Below are positions 30,041 to 43,500 of a stretch of 64,000 nt of DNA, in pieces. Made by a program: the position numbers and the translations under genes. The notes beneath the pieces were generated by a model that saw only the letters and a list, made by a program, of their open reading frames with translations, was not told the DNA's origin and made no database searches. The stretch is from NCBI GenBank assembly GCA_932521035.1, contig OW051493.1:8494001-8558000 (forward strand). Reading direction: 5' to 3'. Each line of letters opens with the position of its first letter. The stretch's first letter is position 1. The DNA comes from Oscheius dolichura (taxonomy: Eukaryota; Nematoda; Chromadorea; Rhabditida; Rhabditidae).

Positions 30041-33000
30041 CAAGTCGCTTTCCCGCGTCCGGGGCGTCACACAGCTGTTTGCAAGTTTTTTTCACACACT
30101 GATCATTACGAGAGGAGGATATTATGTCAGGGGGAAAGGGGGAGAAAATCAAAAAGTTTTGAGGGAAATGATCAGGATTTGTGGTTAAAAATAAGGGGAT
30201 AACAGTTTCGTAAGGAGTCTGTGTTTTTCACAAGAGATAAGCGACAGCGACAGATCTCTTTCTCCTCCAGTGAATAAGTGGCTGTGAGCGAGAGACAGAT
30301 AGGATCAGGTGCAAACGGCGGGAGGGGAGGTCAATTTGAGAGGGAATAGCACCATGAGCCGTTTTTAATCCGGTGTCGAATGTCGCTTCCTTTAAACTAT
30401 TGACACAGCCCACTGTGAGCTTTTTCAAAATAGAAGAGTGAGCGGGAGCCGGGGAGTTGGGAGGGTCAGAGAGTTTGAAAAGTGTATAGCCGGAATTAAA
30501 TACTCAGCCAGTGCCCCCTGGCGGCCACTTCCCAAGAAAGGGAAGAGAGTCTCTCTGACAGACGGACTGTTTACTTTAGGAGGCAGAGGTTACGTATCAT
30601 CAGTGGAAGAAGAACGAGAGAATGATACAAACAGTGATCATTTTCAATCGGATTGTTTTCATTTGGCCCCCCTCGACCCCCGGGATCAGTTGACGCCGGT
30701 GTGGAAACGCCGCTGTTTTTTTCTCTCTCTCTCTCCCAGAGTACTAATTGTGTCGCTCAGTGTGTGTGAACTGTGGCTCTTTAAAGTGCACAAGGAACTA
30801 CTCGCGCTTCGTGCTTTTCTCTTCCTCGTTCTCCTAGCTTTCACTGCTGGACGATTCGTAGTTTATTGCTTTTTGCCCATCGGCTGTTCAAACCGGAAAC
30901 ACCGAGACACCACACCGGGCAAATAGAACGCCTTGCCGCTGCTTCGTGGGGAGAGAAGCCCCTCCTTTTTTCGGGCTGGTGGGTCTTTGGAGTGAGGATC
31001 TGTCCGCGCCCTTCCTCACGCGTATAGTCCCTAGATTTCTGGGAAAATTATTAAAATAGAAGGCGAGGAGGCGAGAGAGTGAATGGGACAGGGAGAGGGC
31101 GACATGACCCTAATCCTCAAGTCAAACATTATACAACGGGAGGCGTTCCCTTTTCAACCGGAAGCTTCTCTATTGAGGAAAGACCCTGGGAGCCGGCCAC
31201 CCCCCGTTCTATTCTCTAGTTGTTTGAAAGTAGCGGGACACGAGAGATCCATCATTTTGATACTCTCCTCATCATCCGTTGAGTGTGCCAAATCGCTGTC
31301 ATTTGTTGCCGAGGTCGTTGCCCTCCGCTCCTCCCGACCCTCCTCTCCCTCCGTGTACCCCCCGCTTGGCCATCTGTCACGGCCGCTTAGTAAGCGTGTT
31401 ATGTTATTTGTCAATTAGAGAGGGGGAGGGCGTCTGTTTCCGGGAGTCGAGGGGTGTCTTTTCTCGGTTTTAAGGAAGGGGAAAATTATTAACAAGATCC
31501 AGTGAAGAGAGACAGAAAAGAAGAAGAGAGAGAGTAGTGAAAGGGGTGGCCGAATGACAGCGGGCTGGGGCGTGAGGAGAGATTGAGAGACATCAGAGAT
31601 GACTTCCAAAAATGGCAGAGGAAGGGGTTCTTTTCTTTATCTCTTCTAGATAAGGGGGAGGGGGTTCTACTATCCCCTTTCTGGAAAAGGCCAATGAGGA
31701 AAGGCTCCTCCCGCCAACTAGGAACTCCTGCTGCTGCAGATGCCATTATGCCCTCTCTCTCTCTCTCCAATTCTCACATATGCTGCCCGCTTTTGGATCT
31801 CTCCTAGGGGTGGGAGAGAGGTAAACAATACAAATTAGATCCTCCTCCTTATAAGAGAGGAAGCGGGGACAGAATGACAAACCTTAGGAAATTGTTATGG
31901 GAAGAGGAGGGTTGTTGAAAGACGGAGAAGATAAAGATAAGGAATGGGAGAAGGAGAATAAGAACACCCTAGAAAAAATAGAACACCGACTCGACCCTGT
32001 ACCTCGCCCCTGTGGCCAGTTATTTGAAGCATAACGTCACCGGAACTCGCTCAAGTCTCAAGAGGTCTTTGGTGCGAGTCGCGGAAGTAAATCTGCTCAA
32101 TTATTAATTTTAAACGCGTTTGTAAGAGCCTCGTTAAAATAGAGGAAAAGAGGAAACAATCTGGAGGAGACGAAGCGGAAATTGCGAGAAGTGTGGTGCT
32201 GCCTGTCCCTATTTTGTCGCGCGAAGGCGAAAAAGCAGATCGCAACACACTACTCCTTTTTAGGGCCTTGTGATGGCTCACCTTACCCCATCTGGGGAGA
32301 AGATAAGAGAACGGGCCCCCTACTCCATTCAGAGAGAAGATTCTATAAACTTTTTACTAGTTGGGGGAGGGGGGAGGCCGGGCCCCCGGGTGAAAAGAGA
32401 AAGTTTATGACTATTTTGGTAAGGATTACACCGGTCATAAAACAGCCAGGGCTTATGCAGAAGTGGGAGGAGGAGGGAGAGGCCTTCCTCGTGTTTTTAT
32501 TGTGTCATGCAGAGAGAAGAGTTCAAGCGGGAAAATAACCCCAGGTAATGGCAGGAAGGGTCATCAACCCCCCTCATTAAACCCGGTGTCAATAGAGGGG
32601 GCAATCCTCGCCGGCCCGCTTCCTCCTCCTTCACTCCTGTCTCAATCTCCTCAAGACAAGAGAATAGAATGCAAACCCGCAGGGCGCGAATGGCGCAGCC
32701 GCACTCGAGAGGACATATGGCGGCAGAATGTGTGGACACAAGTGGATCGGCGGCGAACGTAGCCGCCACTGGCCACCGCCATCACACGGACTGACAGAGA
32801 GAGAGAGACAGAGAGCGGCCGGACGACCGCGTAACTCGTTTGACCCCTCCGGTTATGGGTACATCACTGTTTGTTTATTCTCCACTTCTTCAAGTACTCC
32901 CGAGAATAAGAGGGCCACCTCCCAGGAACGGCTGTTTTGACACCTGGCGACCGGCGCGCGTATCACCCCTCAAAGTCATAAGCCCCCATCATGCTGCCTG

Positions 33001-34884
33001 TTGACCTTGACACTTTCACAAGGTGTGTAACAATTGTGTCCAGGGAGAGCGCGGGAGAACTGCCCCCCTTGACTCCCTGGCACCCCCTAGGGGTTAAAAC
33101 CAGCTGGGCGGTCACTCTCCCCCCAGCCAGTCATTTCAAGGAAACATTCCCGAAAACAAACTACTGTAAAGAGCCCGCATGGTCTTTAGGTGTCCCCCTG
33201 CCGTTATCAGCGTGTAGTTTCGGTCTTCTTCCCTTTTCTCCCTCTGATGTCATATGTGTGTGGTTAACTGGTGGAGGAGGGGGCCGGCCAGGACGACGGG
33301 GGAAGCAAAATGTAGCAAATAACAGTTTTCTCTTCGCCAAGAAATGATTATTTGAAGAGAAAAACAATCGGCCTAGGCATCTAAACGGAAGCGGACTGTA
33401 TTCCGGCTATAATCTTCATTTATGACTTACAGTACCTTGTCAAAAAGAACAATAGGAAACTGTCTCGTCCGCATGGTGGTCGTCTCTCTTTCCCATCGGC
33501 GACGCGTATTTCCCCCCGTCATAAAAGTGTCTATAATGGGAAATTACGACCGTTTCAAGTCTTGCGCTATTTCTCTTTAGAATAACTGAAAAAGAGGGAC
33601 TTTAAAGGGGAAAGGCATGGTACAGTATAACGGTTCTCAAGTGTGTAAAATGAGTCACGAGCCCAACATGTCATCGGGCGGCCTCGTTTCTTTTTTTTCA
33701 AAGGTGAGCCCCCCAAGAGGAGACCTTTTGGAACCTTTCCTGCTAATCAGAAGAGAAGACTTACGTCAAACGGGGTGCCGAACTCGACCTGCTGATAAGA
33801 ACAGATCGGGAGCTTTTTCATCCTAGAAACGAGGCAAACTTTTGCACGGGGAGATGGCCACAACAGCCGTTTCTCCTGGCTGCTGGGCTGCCCGGTCGCG
33901 TCCAAAGATCAGCAACGAAAAAAAGCGGATTCTTCCCCTTGAGTAATTGACTTTCGGACACGCTATTTCCCGCCTTCTTCAAAAATTGTCAATCAATAGG
34001 TAGAAAAATAGAATTTCCGGTATTTTTTGGGCTGTCAGGCAAAGAGTCACACACAAATTATCAGATGATCGCCTCCTGGCTTGCTCCCAGCCGTTCCCTG
34101 GGGGAAAAGAGCGAGAGAAAGCTGTCCGGACCTCTCAGATGTCCACGGGTTCACCCGCAGCCGATTGGCAGCAGATTCCAATTAGTCGCGGACCCAGTCA
34201 GCCACCCACAACCCGGGCGGCGGCGGCAAATCTCTTTTGACCGTGATGGGGCATAAAGAGGAAGAGTAGAGGGAGGGGGAGGGGATGGCGGATCGTAAAA
34301 AAGTGATCTTCTATAAACTGTAATTTACTGTGAAACGCTGTCGTAGAATCACACGGGGGGAAAAGGGGGCAATGAGAGATGGGGAGACGAAGAGAGAAAA
34401 GACAGGAGACGAAGAGAGGGAGATTGGCGCCCGAGGGGAAAAAGCTACAGAAGGGGGCGGCAAACCGGTCTAGTCTCTAATCCGCACGCCTAAGGGGGTC
34501 TCTCGATGATGGCTAGGGGACGAGGAGGAAATAACTGTCTTGTCTTACTCTCTCTCTAGGAGGAGAGAATAGAACGAGCTGATGGGTGAGGGGGGCATCT
34601 CGTGGATGTTTATGACCGTCCCTAACTGCCTCCCTCTCCGCCTAAACAACCGCAGCAGGAACCGCCACCTAAAAAGAGAAGGAAGAGTTCAAGAGTTGGC
34701 GGGGGTATCAACCACCACCCGAACCGGGACCGGGGCAGGAACATGTGACTGTAAAGTTTTTGTCAAGAGAACAGGAGTTTGTTTTGGGTTCTCCTGACCA
34801 CAGGACTAGTAGCCCCTGAGTTCGAAGGATATGACACCAACCCTGAACAGCTGTTCCCCTCTTGTGGCTATAGTTGTTTTTTTT

Positions 34885-34907
34885 TCTCTCTCTCTCTCTC
34901 TCTCTCT
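34885..34907. repeat. TC microsatellite
   Basis: About eleven TC units follow a T run. It is the cleanest of many CT/GA dinucleotide tracts between 18 kb and 53 kb (others near 21293, 31751, 37697, 43324 and 46877). Confidence 0.9.
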
Positions 34908-35529
34908 TGGCTTCTCTCCCCCAGGAGAGCGTGGCCGGTTAAAAGAAGCTCAAAGAGCAATGACGAGGCGGTTCGCTTAATCTAAAGGAAGCGATAAAAC
35001 ACGGGGTTAAGGGGGAAGGGGCAAGCAGGGGGCAGGGAGGAAGAATCAGAGTGTCAAATACGGGACAGCAGAGAGGAGACCTCATTTTTAAGTCGCGGGG
35101 TGCGCGACCTTCTCAATTGCTCAGAACGCCCCTTTTTGTTGGCAGAGCGCCATCTGGTATCATCAATAGATTAACTGAGATAGGGTGTCTGTGTCCGCGA
35201 GGAGCCTGGGCTCTCCTCAAGAGTGAGAGAAGAGAGATTGGTGCGGTGTGTGTGTGTGTGGTTGTAACAACTGACTGACTTTGACTTCTTGTTTAGTCGG
35301 GACCGGCAGGCCTCTCTCAGCTGATTTCCTGGGCTAGAAACCAACAAAATTCAAGAAAAGGGGAAGAAAAAAAGGAGAGATAAGGACACCTCACGGACTG
35401 TCTCATACACACACATAGGGAGAAGTGAAGAAGGCGGCCGGTCACCACCTGGCCCGAACACAGTTTGTTTAGTGTATGTGCTGGTGCAGCAGCAGAGCGA
35501 AGAGCGAACTGACTGACTGACTGGCTGAC

Positions 35530-35618
35530 GCACACTGTTGCGTACCATTAATCTTCTTCTTGGGGACATGAGAGACAGGGGTGTTGGATGACCCAAACAA
35601 GCCGATGGGATCTGGCAT
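35530..35618 (-). CDS. Candidate alternative first exon (weak)
   Basis: The minus strand reads ATG then PDPIGLFGSSNTPVSHVP and KKKIN, a protein-like stretch in otherwise non-coding DNA. A good donor (GTACGC) after 35546 leaves phase 1, which would hit a stop if joined to the 28766 acceptor. A weaker donor (GTCAGC, exon end 35530) leaves phase 2 and joins in frame to the egl-27 exon at 28766, extending the protein by 30 residues. No other partner exon was found. Confidence 0.25.
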
Positions 35619-37505
35619 TTTCACGCTTTTTTGAGTTGACAATTAGGTCAAGATTAGATTCCCCGGATTACTTCCTTTAGAAAAACTGCCGGGAATTTGG
35701 CTAGTGTTCTCGAAGCGAAAGAAGGGTCTGGAGAACTTTAAAATCTCTCCTTTTGCACCCTAACCTCATTAAATATGCCGTCTAAAATTGGCGGGAAAGC
35801 GCAATTTCAAAAATAGACCACTCAACAAGTCTCAATCTACAAAACTTGCACACCTCTCGTTCAATTGGGGGAGGCAAATCTTGTCCTTGATCTTTTTCCT
35901 CGACCCGCGTCAATAGGGGTCTTGAAATTGTAGGAGGAGGGGTGAGAAGGAAGCACTGGGGGCTGCTGCCCTTGTGCCCTAAAGAAATCATAGGTCACGA
36001 AGGGAAGAAATTAGTCCAAGGGCAGGGGAGAAATGATCTCTCTCAGTGCCTTTTTCTCTCTTTCGCGTCGTCCTGCCCCTGCCCCCAACTATTTTTAAGT
36101 CGTCCAGTTGTCACTGAGTTGAAAAATTGCTGCCATCAAAAGTTCACATACACGCGGTATGGCTGGCTGGCTGGCGGGGTCCTGGCATCCCCCACCAGCC
36201 AGCCGTCAAGAAAACATGTTTTTATTCTCTCTTTCTCAGTCAGTCTTTTTCACACTTTCGTCGTCCCCTCTATTAGATTTTCAACTGTTATCTTCCGAAT
36301 TGTGTTCTCTTGTTCTTTCTGTCTTATTGGATGGAGAGGGGAAGAGGAAGAAACGCAGAGAGAGAGGCGACGGCCGCGGCGGGCAGCCAGTGGTCATTCA
36401 CCAATTAATTCCCGAAATGAGCGTTGTGCCCCTCTCCGCCCCCCTTGTGAGTAAAAGTAGGGGGTGGCCCTAAACCTTCTATTATTACAAGATCACCCCA
36501 ACCCGACCAGGGCCTAACCAGGGCCAACACGAGAGCGAGAGATAGAGAAAAGAACACAGTCGGACAGGAGAGGTCAGAGACCTAAGCAGCCATGATAAAT
36601 GGCGGCCAAAAGAAAGGAAGTGTCAGGCAGTGCCGAAGAGAAGTGGACCATCATAAAGATGGCCATTTAAACACAATGTCACCCTATTATATTATCGCTA
36701 CCCGTAAAGGTAGAAAGGTCGGGAACTGTTAGAAGGTGGAGGGCATGGTAATTATAGGGTAGGGAGTCAAATTGGAGGATTTTGAACCCTGAAAAAGGCC
36801 TGGAGGGCTAAAAGCGAGCTAGAGTACTGTAAGTGGGAAAAAGATCATATTTCACCCCTTTGAACCAAAATTAATATAGCAATTGAAATAAATCGCTTCA
36901 GGAGCCGGCAAAAAGAGCCTAATAGGTAAAATATGGTCTTAAGAGGTTTTTAAAAGTCTCCAAAGGATTCTACAGTAGTAAAAGAAGTCAAATAAGCTTC
37001 CGGATCCACAGTACTGGCATTGAAATCAAAATTTATAAAAATCCCAGACAAACTAGTAAAACAATGAGAAAAACAATGGAAAGAGAAGGGAAAGGTGATA
37101 TTTTTCTAGCGGGAAGAGTTGATTGGTTTAAATCTTTGATTCGTCGTCGACGAGTTCAAAAACAGGTGTTACGCGCGCCTTCCGTCCCCAATATAAAAGT
37201 GACAAAATCTCCAGCGCATTTGATCTTTTCCGCTCCGCTCCTTCTCATTCGAGAGAGAGATAGGAACTCAATTAGACCAGGGGGGTTGCCAGCTGAACAG
37301 AGAAACAGAGAGAAATAAACTAGATAAGAGACAAAAAAGGCGGGAGGAGTGGAAAGGTGTTGATCCGGGGGATCTCACTTAAAAGCCTTCTTAATCCTCC
37401 TGGAAGTAAGGTCCGAAAAAGGGAAATTAAAGAGGAGGAGAACAAGATGTAACTGTGTGCTCCCAGAGAGAATAAACCAGTGAGAGGAGGGATACAATTA
37501 CGTAT

Positions 37506-37518
37506 GCGTCAAAGGTCA
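37506..37518 (+). promoter_or_regulatory. DR1-like nuclear receptor site (candidate)
   Basis: GCGTCA-A-AGGTCA is a second one-base-spaced direct repeat, with one half-site imperfect. It lies upstream of egl-27. Confidence 0.25.
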
Positions 37519-40500
37519 CGGCGGGTAATTTTATGGCTGGCTAGCTGTTTAGGAGGGGGGCCTATTGTTAGGATAGGCGAGAGTATTTCGAGGGGCATCG
37601 CTCTCTCCTCCTGGCGATAAGATCGCTATCCTCGAAAATTGGTGAACTAGGGAAGAAGAAGGGGGGAGAAACATCTCTCTAGATAAGGATCATCAGTCTC
37701 TCTCTCTCTCCCTCTTTGAAACAGCACAGCGCAACAGCTTAAAGCCCATAATGTGGCGAACAGCTGTCCCGGGCTGCCCCCCATCCCTCTCCCTCTCCCG
37801 GTCCATTGTAGTGTCAATCATGAATAACAAAAACCAACCGCGAAAAGACGCGATAATCCGTCAAAAGAACCACCTGAACTAGTGTGAAAGGGGGAGTTCT
37901 TTTCCGGTCGGGGGGCTTTCATCCTCCCCTTTTCCCTTTCCCCTTCCTAATCTCGGTAATAGAATATTCCATCAGGAATATGTATTATGAATCGTGAAAT
38001 ATAAACACGCTGCTGAATTTCCTCCGAGCGGCCAGCACCAGAGGACAGCCGGGAGGGGTTGATTAGGATCAAGGGCAGGTGTGTTTAAGAAGGATATTAT
38101 ACGAAACTGGATAGTCCTTTAAAGAGCATAAGAGATTGTCCTAATAGTGAGAAAAAAAGGGATTAGCCGGGAGGAAAATGTTGCAGCCAAGAGAGCGGTG
38201 CTGATCAGTGAAACTTGTAGGAAATGAGCGATTTTTAGCCAGGAAGAGGGAATTCTCCTCAATTTTGAGAAATTTAAAGGGAGATTGAGGACCAAGGGGC
38301 TGCCGAACAGTGAGAGGAATCTGTCATAAACCGTGTTGTTACAATAAATCAAGATCAAAAGCCGCCGGCCGCGTTCCCCTTTAGGCGGTAGCAGACTGTG
38401 TTTAAAATTGTTTAGGTTCAAAAAGATTTAAAGAAAAGCCCGGTTCAATATTTTTTATGATGTTATTTCATTCCACTCTCTGATAATCGGTGTTCTCGTC
38501 CTCTTGTCATATCACAAACAGGGCCTCACACTCTCCGGGAAGGGCGGCTTATCACCCTAGAGAGAGACGACTCCCGCGTGCTTTTGAAGCTTTTTCCCGG
38601 GGAGAAATAAATTCCAGAGAAAACTCGAGACAGCCAGCCGGGAGGAGGAGGGACTTGCAACAATCTCCTCCCCCTCCGGAAGCATATGCTGGGCGAGCAA
38701 AATAGTGGAAGACACCAGGAGGAGGGGGTCAGTGCCACCAATTGCGTGTATGAGAGCCGAGAGAGAGAATTTCCACTTTGTAAGTCAAAGTTCATCGAGG
38801 AGGAGGGAGCTCTCCGCTGTGTCCGTAATTGGTTTAGAGTCCGGGGCCGGGAGGAGAGGAGGAGGTTGGGAGGAAAGAGAACACAAGGAACCAAATCATT
38901 CGCCCCCGGGGGTGGCCGGCTGGCTGAGAGAAGGAGGAGGAGGAGGCCACAACACACAGCAACCCCCTAGCCTACAGTTTCCCCCATTCCCAACGGGAAA
39001 GAGAACCGGTTATTCTCCTTCCCTTCTCAACCGAATGGGGCAAAAGAGGGGGATGAGAAAGATGTATAATATTAGAACGGAGGAGGGGGCAGTAGTCCAC
39101 TTCATCTCTCTTTACATAAAGAACCGTGAGAATGGCTTGCCCTCTCCGGGGCCTTATCAGATGAACTCCCCCAGCCGTCCTCCCCCAGTCTCTCTCTCTC
39201 TCTCGGGGAAAGAATTTAAAAAGGCGGGGGGTGTCCTCCTAATGCTTGCTCCTCCTCTCTCCATTTAAAGAAGGAAGGGCATTCTCAGCCGCGATGCCAT
39301 CATCATCAATTGACAGATAGACACATGGTGGACGGCCGAGAAGAGGAGGAGAGTGAGAGAGAGCGTGTAATGATCATCATGCCCAATTCATGGTCACACG
39401 TAATCGGGTCCGACCGCGAGAAGAGGAGCGTTTTAAAAAAAGAAACACAAATCCATCCCGCATTGAGAGCGGGCCGCCGCGTCAACGGACGGATGGAGAG
39501 AGAGAGAGAGAGGCGCGGAAAAAAACACAGCTGAGAGCGAGTGAACGTGTGTGTGTCTGTTGAATGCCACCCGGGAGGAAATCAAGGTGCAAAGTGGGTT
39601 GAACTGGGGGGCTATTCCCCCTCTTCTTGTTTTTTCTCACAGGGCAGATCATCCAGGCTTAATCACCCAGTAGAAAACTCCAAGAGCTAACAAGGGATAA
39701 GCCAGGAGATACCCCCATACATTGAATTCCCCTTCTTATCTCCAGGGGCCCTGAGAATTGTATTTGGTGGGCTAATAAGGCGCTAGAAGTTCCTTAGATG
39801 GCGATAACGGGTGCAAACATGCTTTCTGCAGCCTTTTGCCTTGATTAGTGAGAATGGCACACACTCGGGGGCTCGTTTCCTGAAAATATAAGAATTATTG
39901 GAGATTTTAAAGGTCTGGAGAGAGAAAAGAGAGAAGAAAGAGGTGCCGTTTTGATAAAACGTGATGTGGTTCAGGAGAAGTGAGGGAATAACATGGTTTC
40001 TGGTCTATTGGGCTTGTTTCCTGGAGTTGTCTCTGCCCTCGGCGGCCTTCCAGGGGGGCAGACCAGGAAGGAGGAGGAGGCCCTCCTGGGTTGCCCTCTT
40101 AATAAATTCTTAATCTCTCTTCTCATCTCCCTGTTCGCCCCGGCTACAAACTCGATCAAAAGCCTATTTGATGTGTCAAGAAGTGAGTAATGCCCCATAC
40201 GCGGCGAGAATTTCCTGCTGTCCCACACCCGGGCAGCAGCCAGCGGAACCGCCACTAATCTGAAGCCCTCTGGGACCAATTGGGGCCAGGGAATAAGGAG
40301 TTATAAAAGAGAGAGACGAGATGACTCCCTCCTCCGCCTTGACAGAGAGACATCGGTCATTAACGAAGACAATAGGTGTGAGCACTATTGAGAGGAGAGA
40401 ACTCTCTCCTCCTCCTCTGTCAACATAGCGACCTCCTTCCTTCCGTCCCCCTTCCAGCCAGCAGAGCGAAGGAGACACAAATACGGGGCTCATTGGACGG

Positions 40501-43500
40501 CTCACACACACTATCCAAACAATTAAAAGGGACGCCGCCGCCCGGGACTCTCTCTTGGGGGTCTCCCGCTTGTTTTTTTCGGATGCTTGTGTTTATTTGA
40601 CCTACTAAATGTGTTCGTCCGCTCGCTCTCTCACTCGCTATCGCGGGGCGATTTAAATGACGCGTTGCGTATAGCAGCAGAAAGGGGCAGGCAGGAAATG
40701 GAAGGGGGGAGAAAAACTTGCACCCCACCTCTTCACAAGTGTGTCACTTTCTAGAGAAGGGGATAGAAGAAGAAGCGCGTCTAGAACCTCGTCTCCAGGT
40801 TAATGTTGGCTCCTTTCCCCTACAGTACTCTTTAAAATAGCCTGCTGCCAGCTTTTATTGGCACCCTCTCCCGTTTCGACCATTTTATGACTAGGGGGTA
40901 GTTAAAACGCGCCCTGACGGTCAAAGGCGCTGGGGGAGAAGAAACAGGTGGCTGAGGGTGGCGGCATGTCTTTTTGCGCAGACCCAGGCGCGGGAAAAGA
41001 AGCGCTGTTGAAAGCCAGCCGGGTGGTGGTATCTATTTTTTGGGGGTTCATTATTTAAAGGGAGGGAAGTGGGAACTAATGATGAGTAGAAAGACTGCTT
41101 ATGATTCTTGTATGACTGTGATGCGCGGCGAGGCGATAGAAATCTAATCGTGATCGCCGACTGAATGGCTAGGGGGGAGAGGAGGGGGACTGGGACTTAT
41201 CCGGACTAGAAGAAAAAAAAGAATACAAAAGATAGTCAGGAAGTAGTCAATTTAGAGGTGAAAATATTTATAACTGTTGAAGAAAAAAACTGGGCTCTGA
41301 TCCCCTCTAGGAAATCCCGTGGAGGATCAGAGAGACCCCCCTCCTCCTATGCTAGTGAACACAAAGAGGAAACCCGAGACCGACACTCCTCATTGAAAAT
41401 GTTTCAAATGGGCAGTCATAATGAGGCAGCAGGTGGCTTTCTTGGCAGCCTTTTGGATTGACCACTGCGGGACAAGGTCATCTTGAGGACGGGGGGACTG
41501 GCCATTGGGAGGGTGGCTGGTGAATGACGACGGGCGGAAAGAAGACCCCTTGGGGTGATAATTAACTCCACAAGTCAAAGAAATAATGGAATTAACGCTA
41601 GAGCGTGATTACTTCCTCCTATCAGTCTCTTTAGCGCCGCGACTCCTGTTATTCCCCTCTTTTTTTGCACTCTTCCAGTTTTTCCCTACCAGAGTAAGAG
41701 AGACGCCTGCCAAAACACTAACATAGACAACACACTGCGACGACAAAACGAAACTGGAGCCAATTTGTCAGCAGTTCTTTCCTGGGCGGCCGAAATGGAC
41801 TTGTGGCCAAAGTGAAAAATAGCAGCCCGTACAGCTGTTCAAGCAGCTCACAATTGAAACTGGGGGAAATGATAGGAAACAACTGGCAGAGACAAACTTT
41901 GACACGGGAGTGGAAACAAGAGGGGGAACAGCTCTTTTAGGTCTAAATTGGCTGGAAGTAAACCAGTCCCCCCGGGGTAAGTTGCCCCATTCATTTCCAT
42001 CTTGAAATGAGTATGATTTTATGAGTCTTTTCGCATCCCATTGACAATGACTAATAGCCACTTCATAGGCGCGGTATGTCTTTTTGAACAAAAGAGTGTA
42101 GAGGTCACTCTCCCCGCCCGAGTGGAGAGAGAGGGGGCAACGCGAGCTTGCGTAACGAAACTGATCGCCCCGGTCTCCTCTCTTCTTCACAGAGATTGCG
42201 CCCATACCTTTTCACTCTCTTTCTCTTCGGGGGTCGCTGTCGGGAGGAAGAGGAGTATTGTTTCGAGTGTCAACAACAATTTGGTCTGGTAGTCAAAACG
42301 GTAACACACAACGGGGAGAGAAAATAGGTCAGGAAGATGGCGCCCTCCTCTGTACAAATATTTCCCAGCTCGAAAAAGGTAAAGGGATTTCCTTAACTTG
42401 TCATCCCTTAATTGACATAAGGTTCAAAAGCAGCGGGGGAGACATACGCACATAGACATACAGACACTGAACGGCAACTCCCCAGGGGGTCAGCATGTGG
42501 AGGAAGAAGACGGGGAGGGGACCGGGGACGGGAAATGGCGACACCACATCCTTTAGAGGGCCTTTAGAGAGAGGGAGGGGAGACTATGTGAACGGCTATT
42601 TGTTAGAGGGGTCAATGGTTTAATGAGTGCACGGGTGGGGGAAGCGGGGGGTGTCCCTTTGCAAGGGGGGAAGAGGACGCAAGGTACAAAATAAGAAAAC
42701 AGGAGGCAACGTCATTTGGAAGTTATCGTTGGACTAAAGGGAAAACTGATAAGAAAACGGAAACATTTGTGCTTTTTTTTCAGTTTTTCAGATTCGTTAT
42801 TCATTACTTTTCGCTCTCCCGCTCGCACACACACAATTGAGTAATCAAAGTGCAAAAGGACATACACACTTATAAAGGAGAGGAAAGGAGAGACGACGAT
42901 GAGAAGGAGGCCTCCCCACTGCTGCCGGCACACACACACAAGAGAAAGAGAGAGAAAAACGTATTCATGCTTGACTACACTATAACGACAGCACCGGCAC
43001 CAGCCTGGGTTGCTGCTTGTCCGGGATGAAATCAAGAAGAACCCCCTCGCTTTCCTGGAAGGGGGGAAGAATAGCCTCCAGCTTTTTTTCTCTCTAAAAA
43101 TGAAGCAAACGTGGGGAGCTGTTTTCAGTTGCAGATTAAATTTCATTGCGAGCGGGGAGAGGCCAGAGGGGATGAGGGAAGAAGGGAGCGGGGATTGACC
43201 GCGGGTTGTGTTATTTTAACCTTACAGTCATAAAAACCGGGCCTCCAGGTGGTATTCTTCCGTGAATGGACGGTAGAGAAAAAGGAATGACGGTGACGAA
43301 GCTTTGAGCAGTGAGTCAGGAAGAGAGAGAGAGAGAGAAGGGGGAGACCGTTATATTGGGGGCCGGAGGGGGCCAGGAAAGGCCGGATTCTTGACTTTAA
43401 AGAGACTTTCAGGGTCTTACTAAAGTAGAAATTGGTCTCATAGCGAAGCAGGCCGTTTTTTCCGTATTAAAAATAGCCCGGAAGTGGCTAAACCCGTTTG

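Noticed and set aside
31154..31414. Acidic minus-strand stretch SATNDSDLAHSTDDEESIK as a possible egl-27 exon
   Set aside because: There is no TTTCAG-type acceptor before it and no suitable donor, so it was left out.
38705..39268. A 187-codon plus-strand frame
   Set aside because: The product is Arg/Gly/Glu low-complexity from GGAGG tracts. There is no domain and the frame arises from purine-rich DNA.
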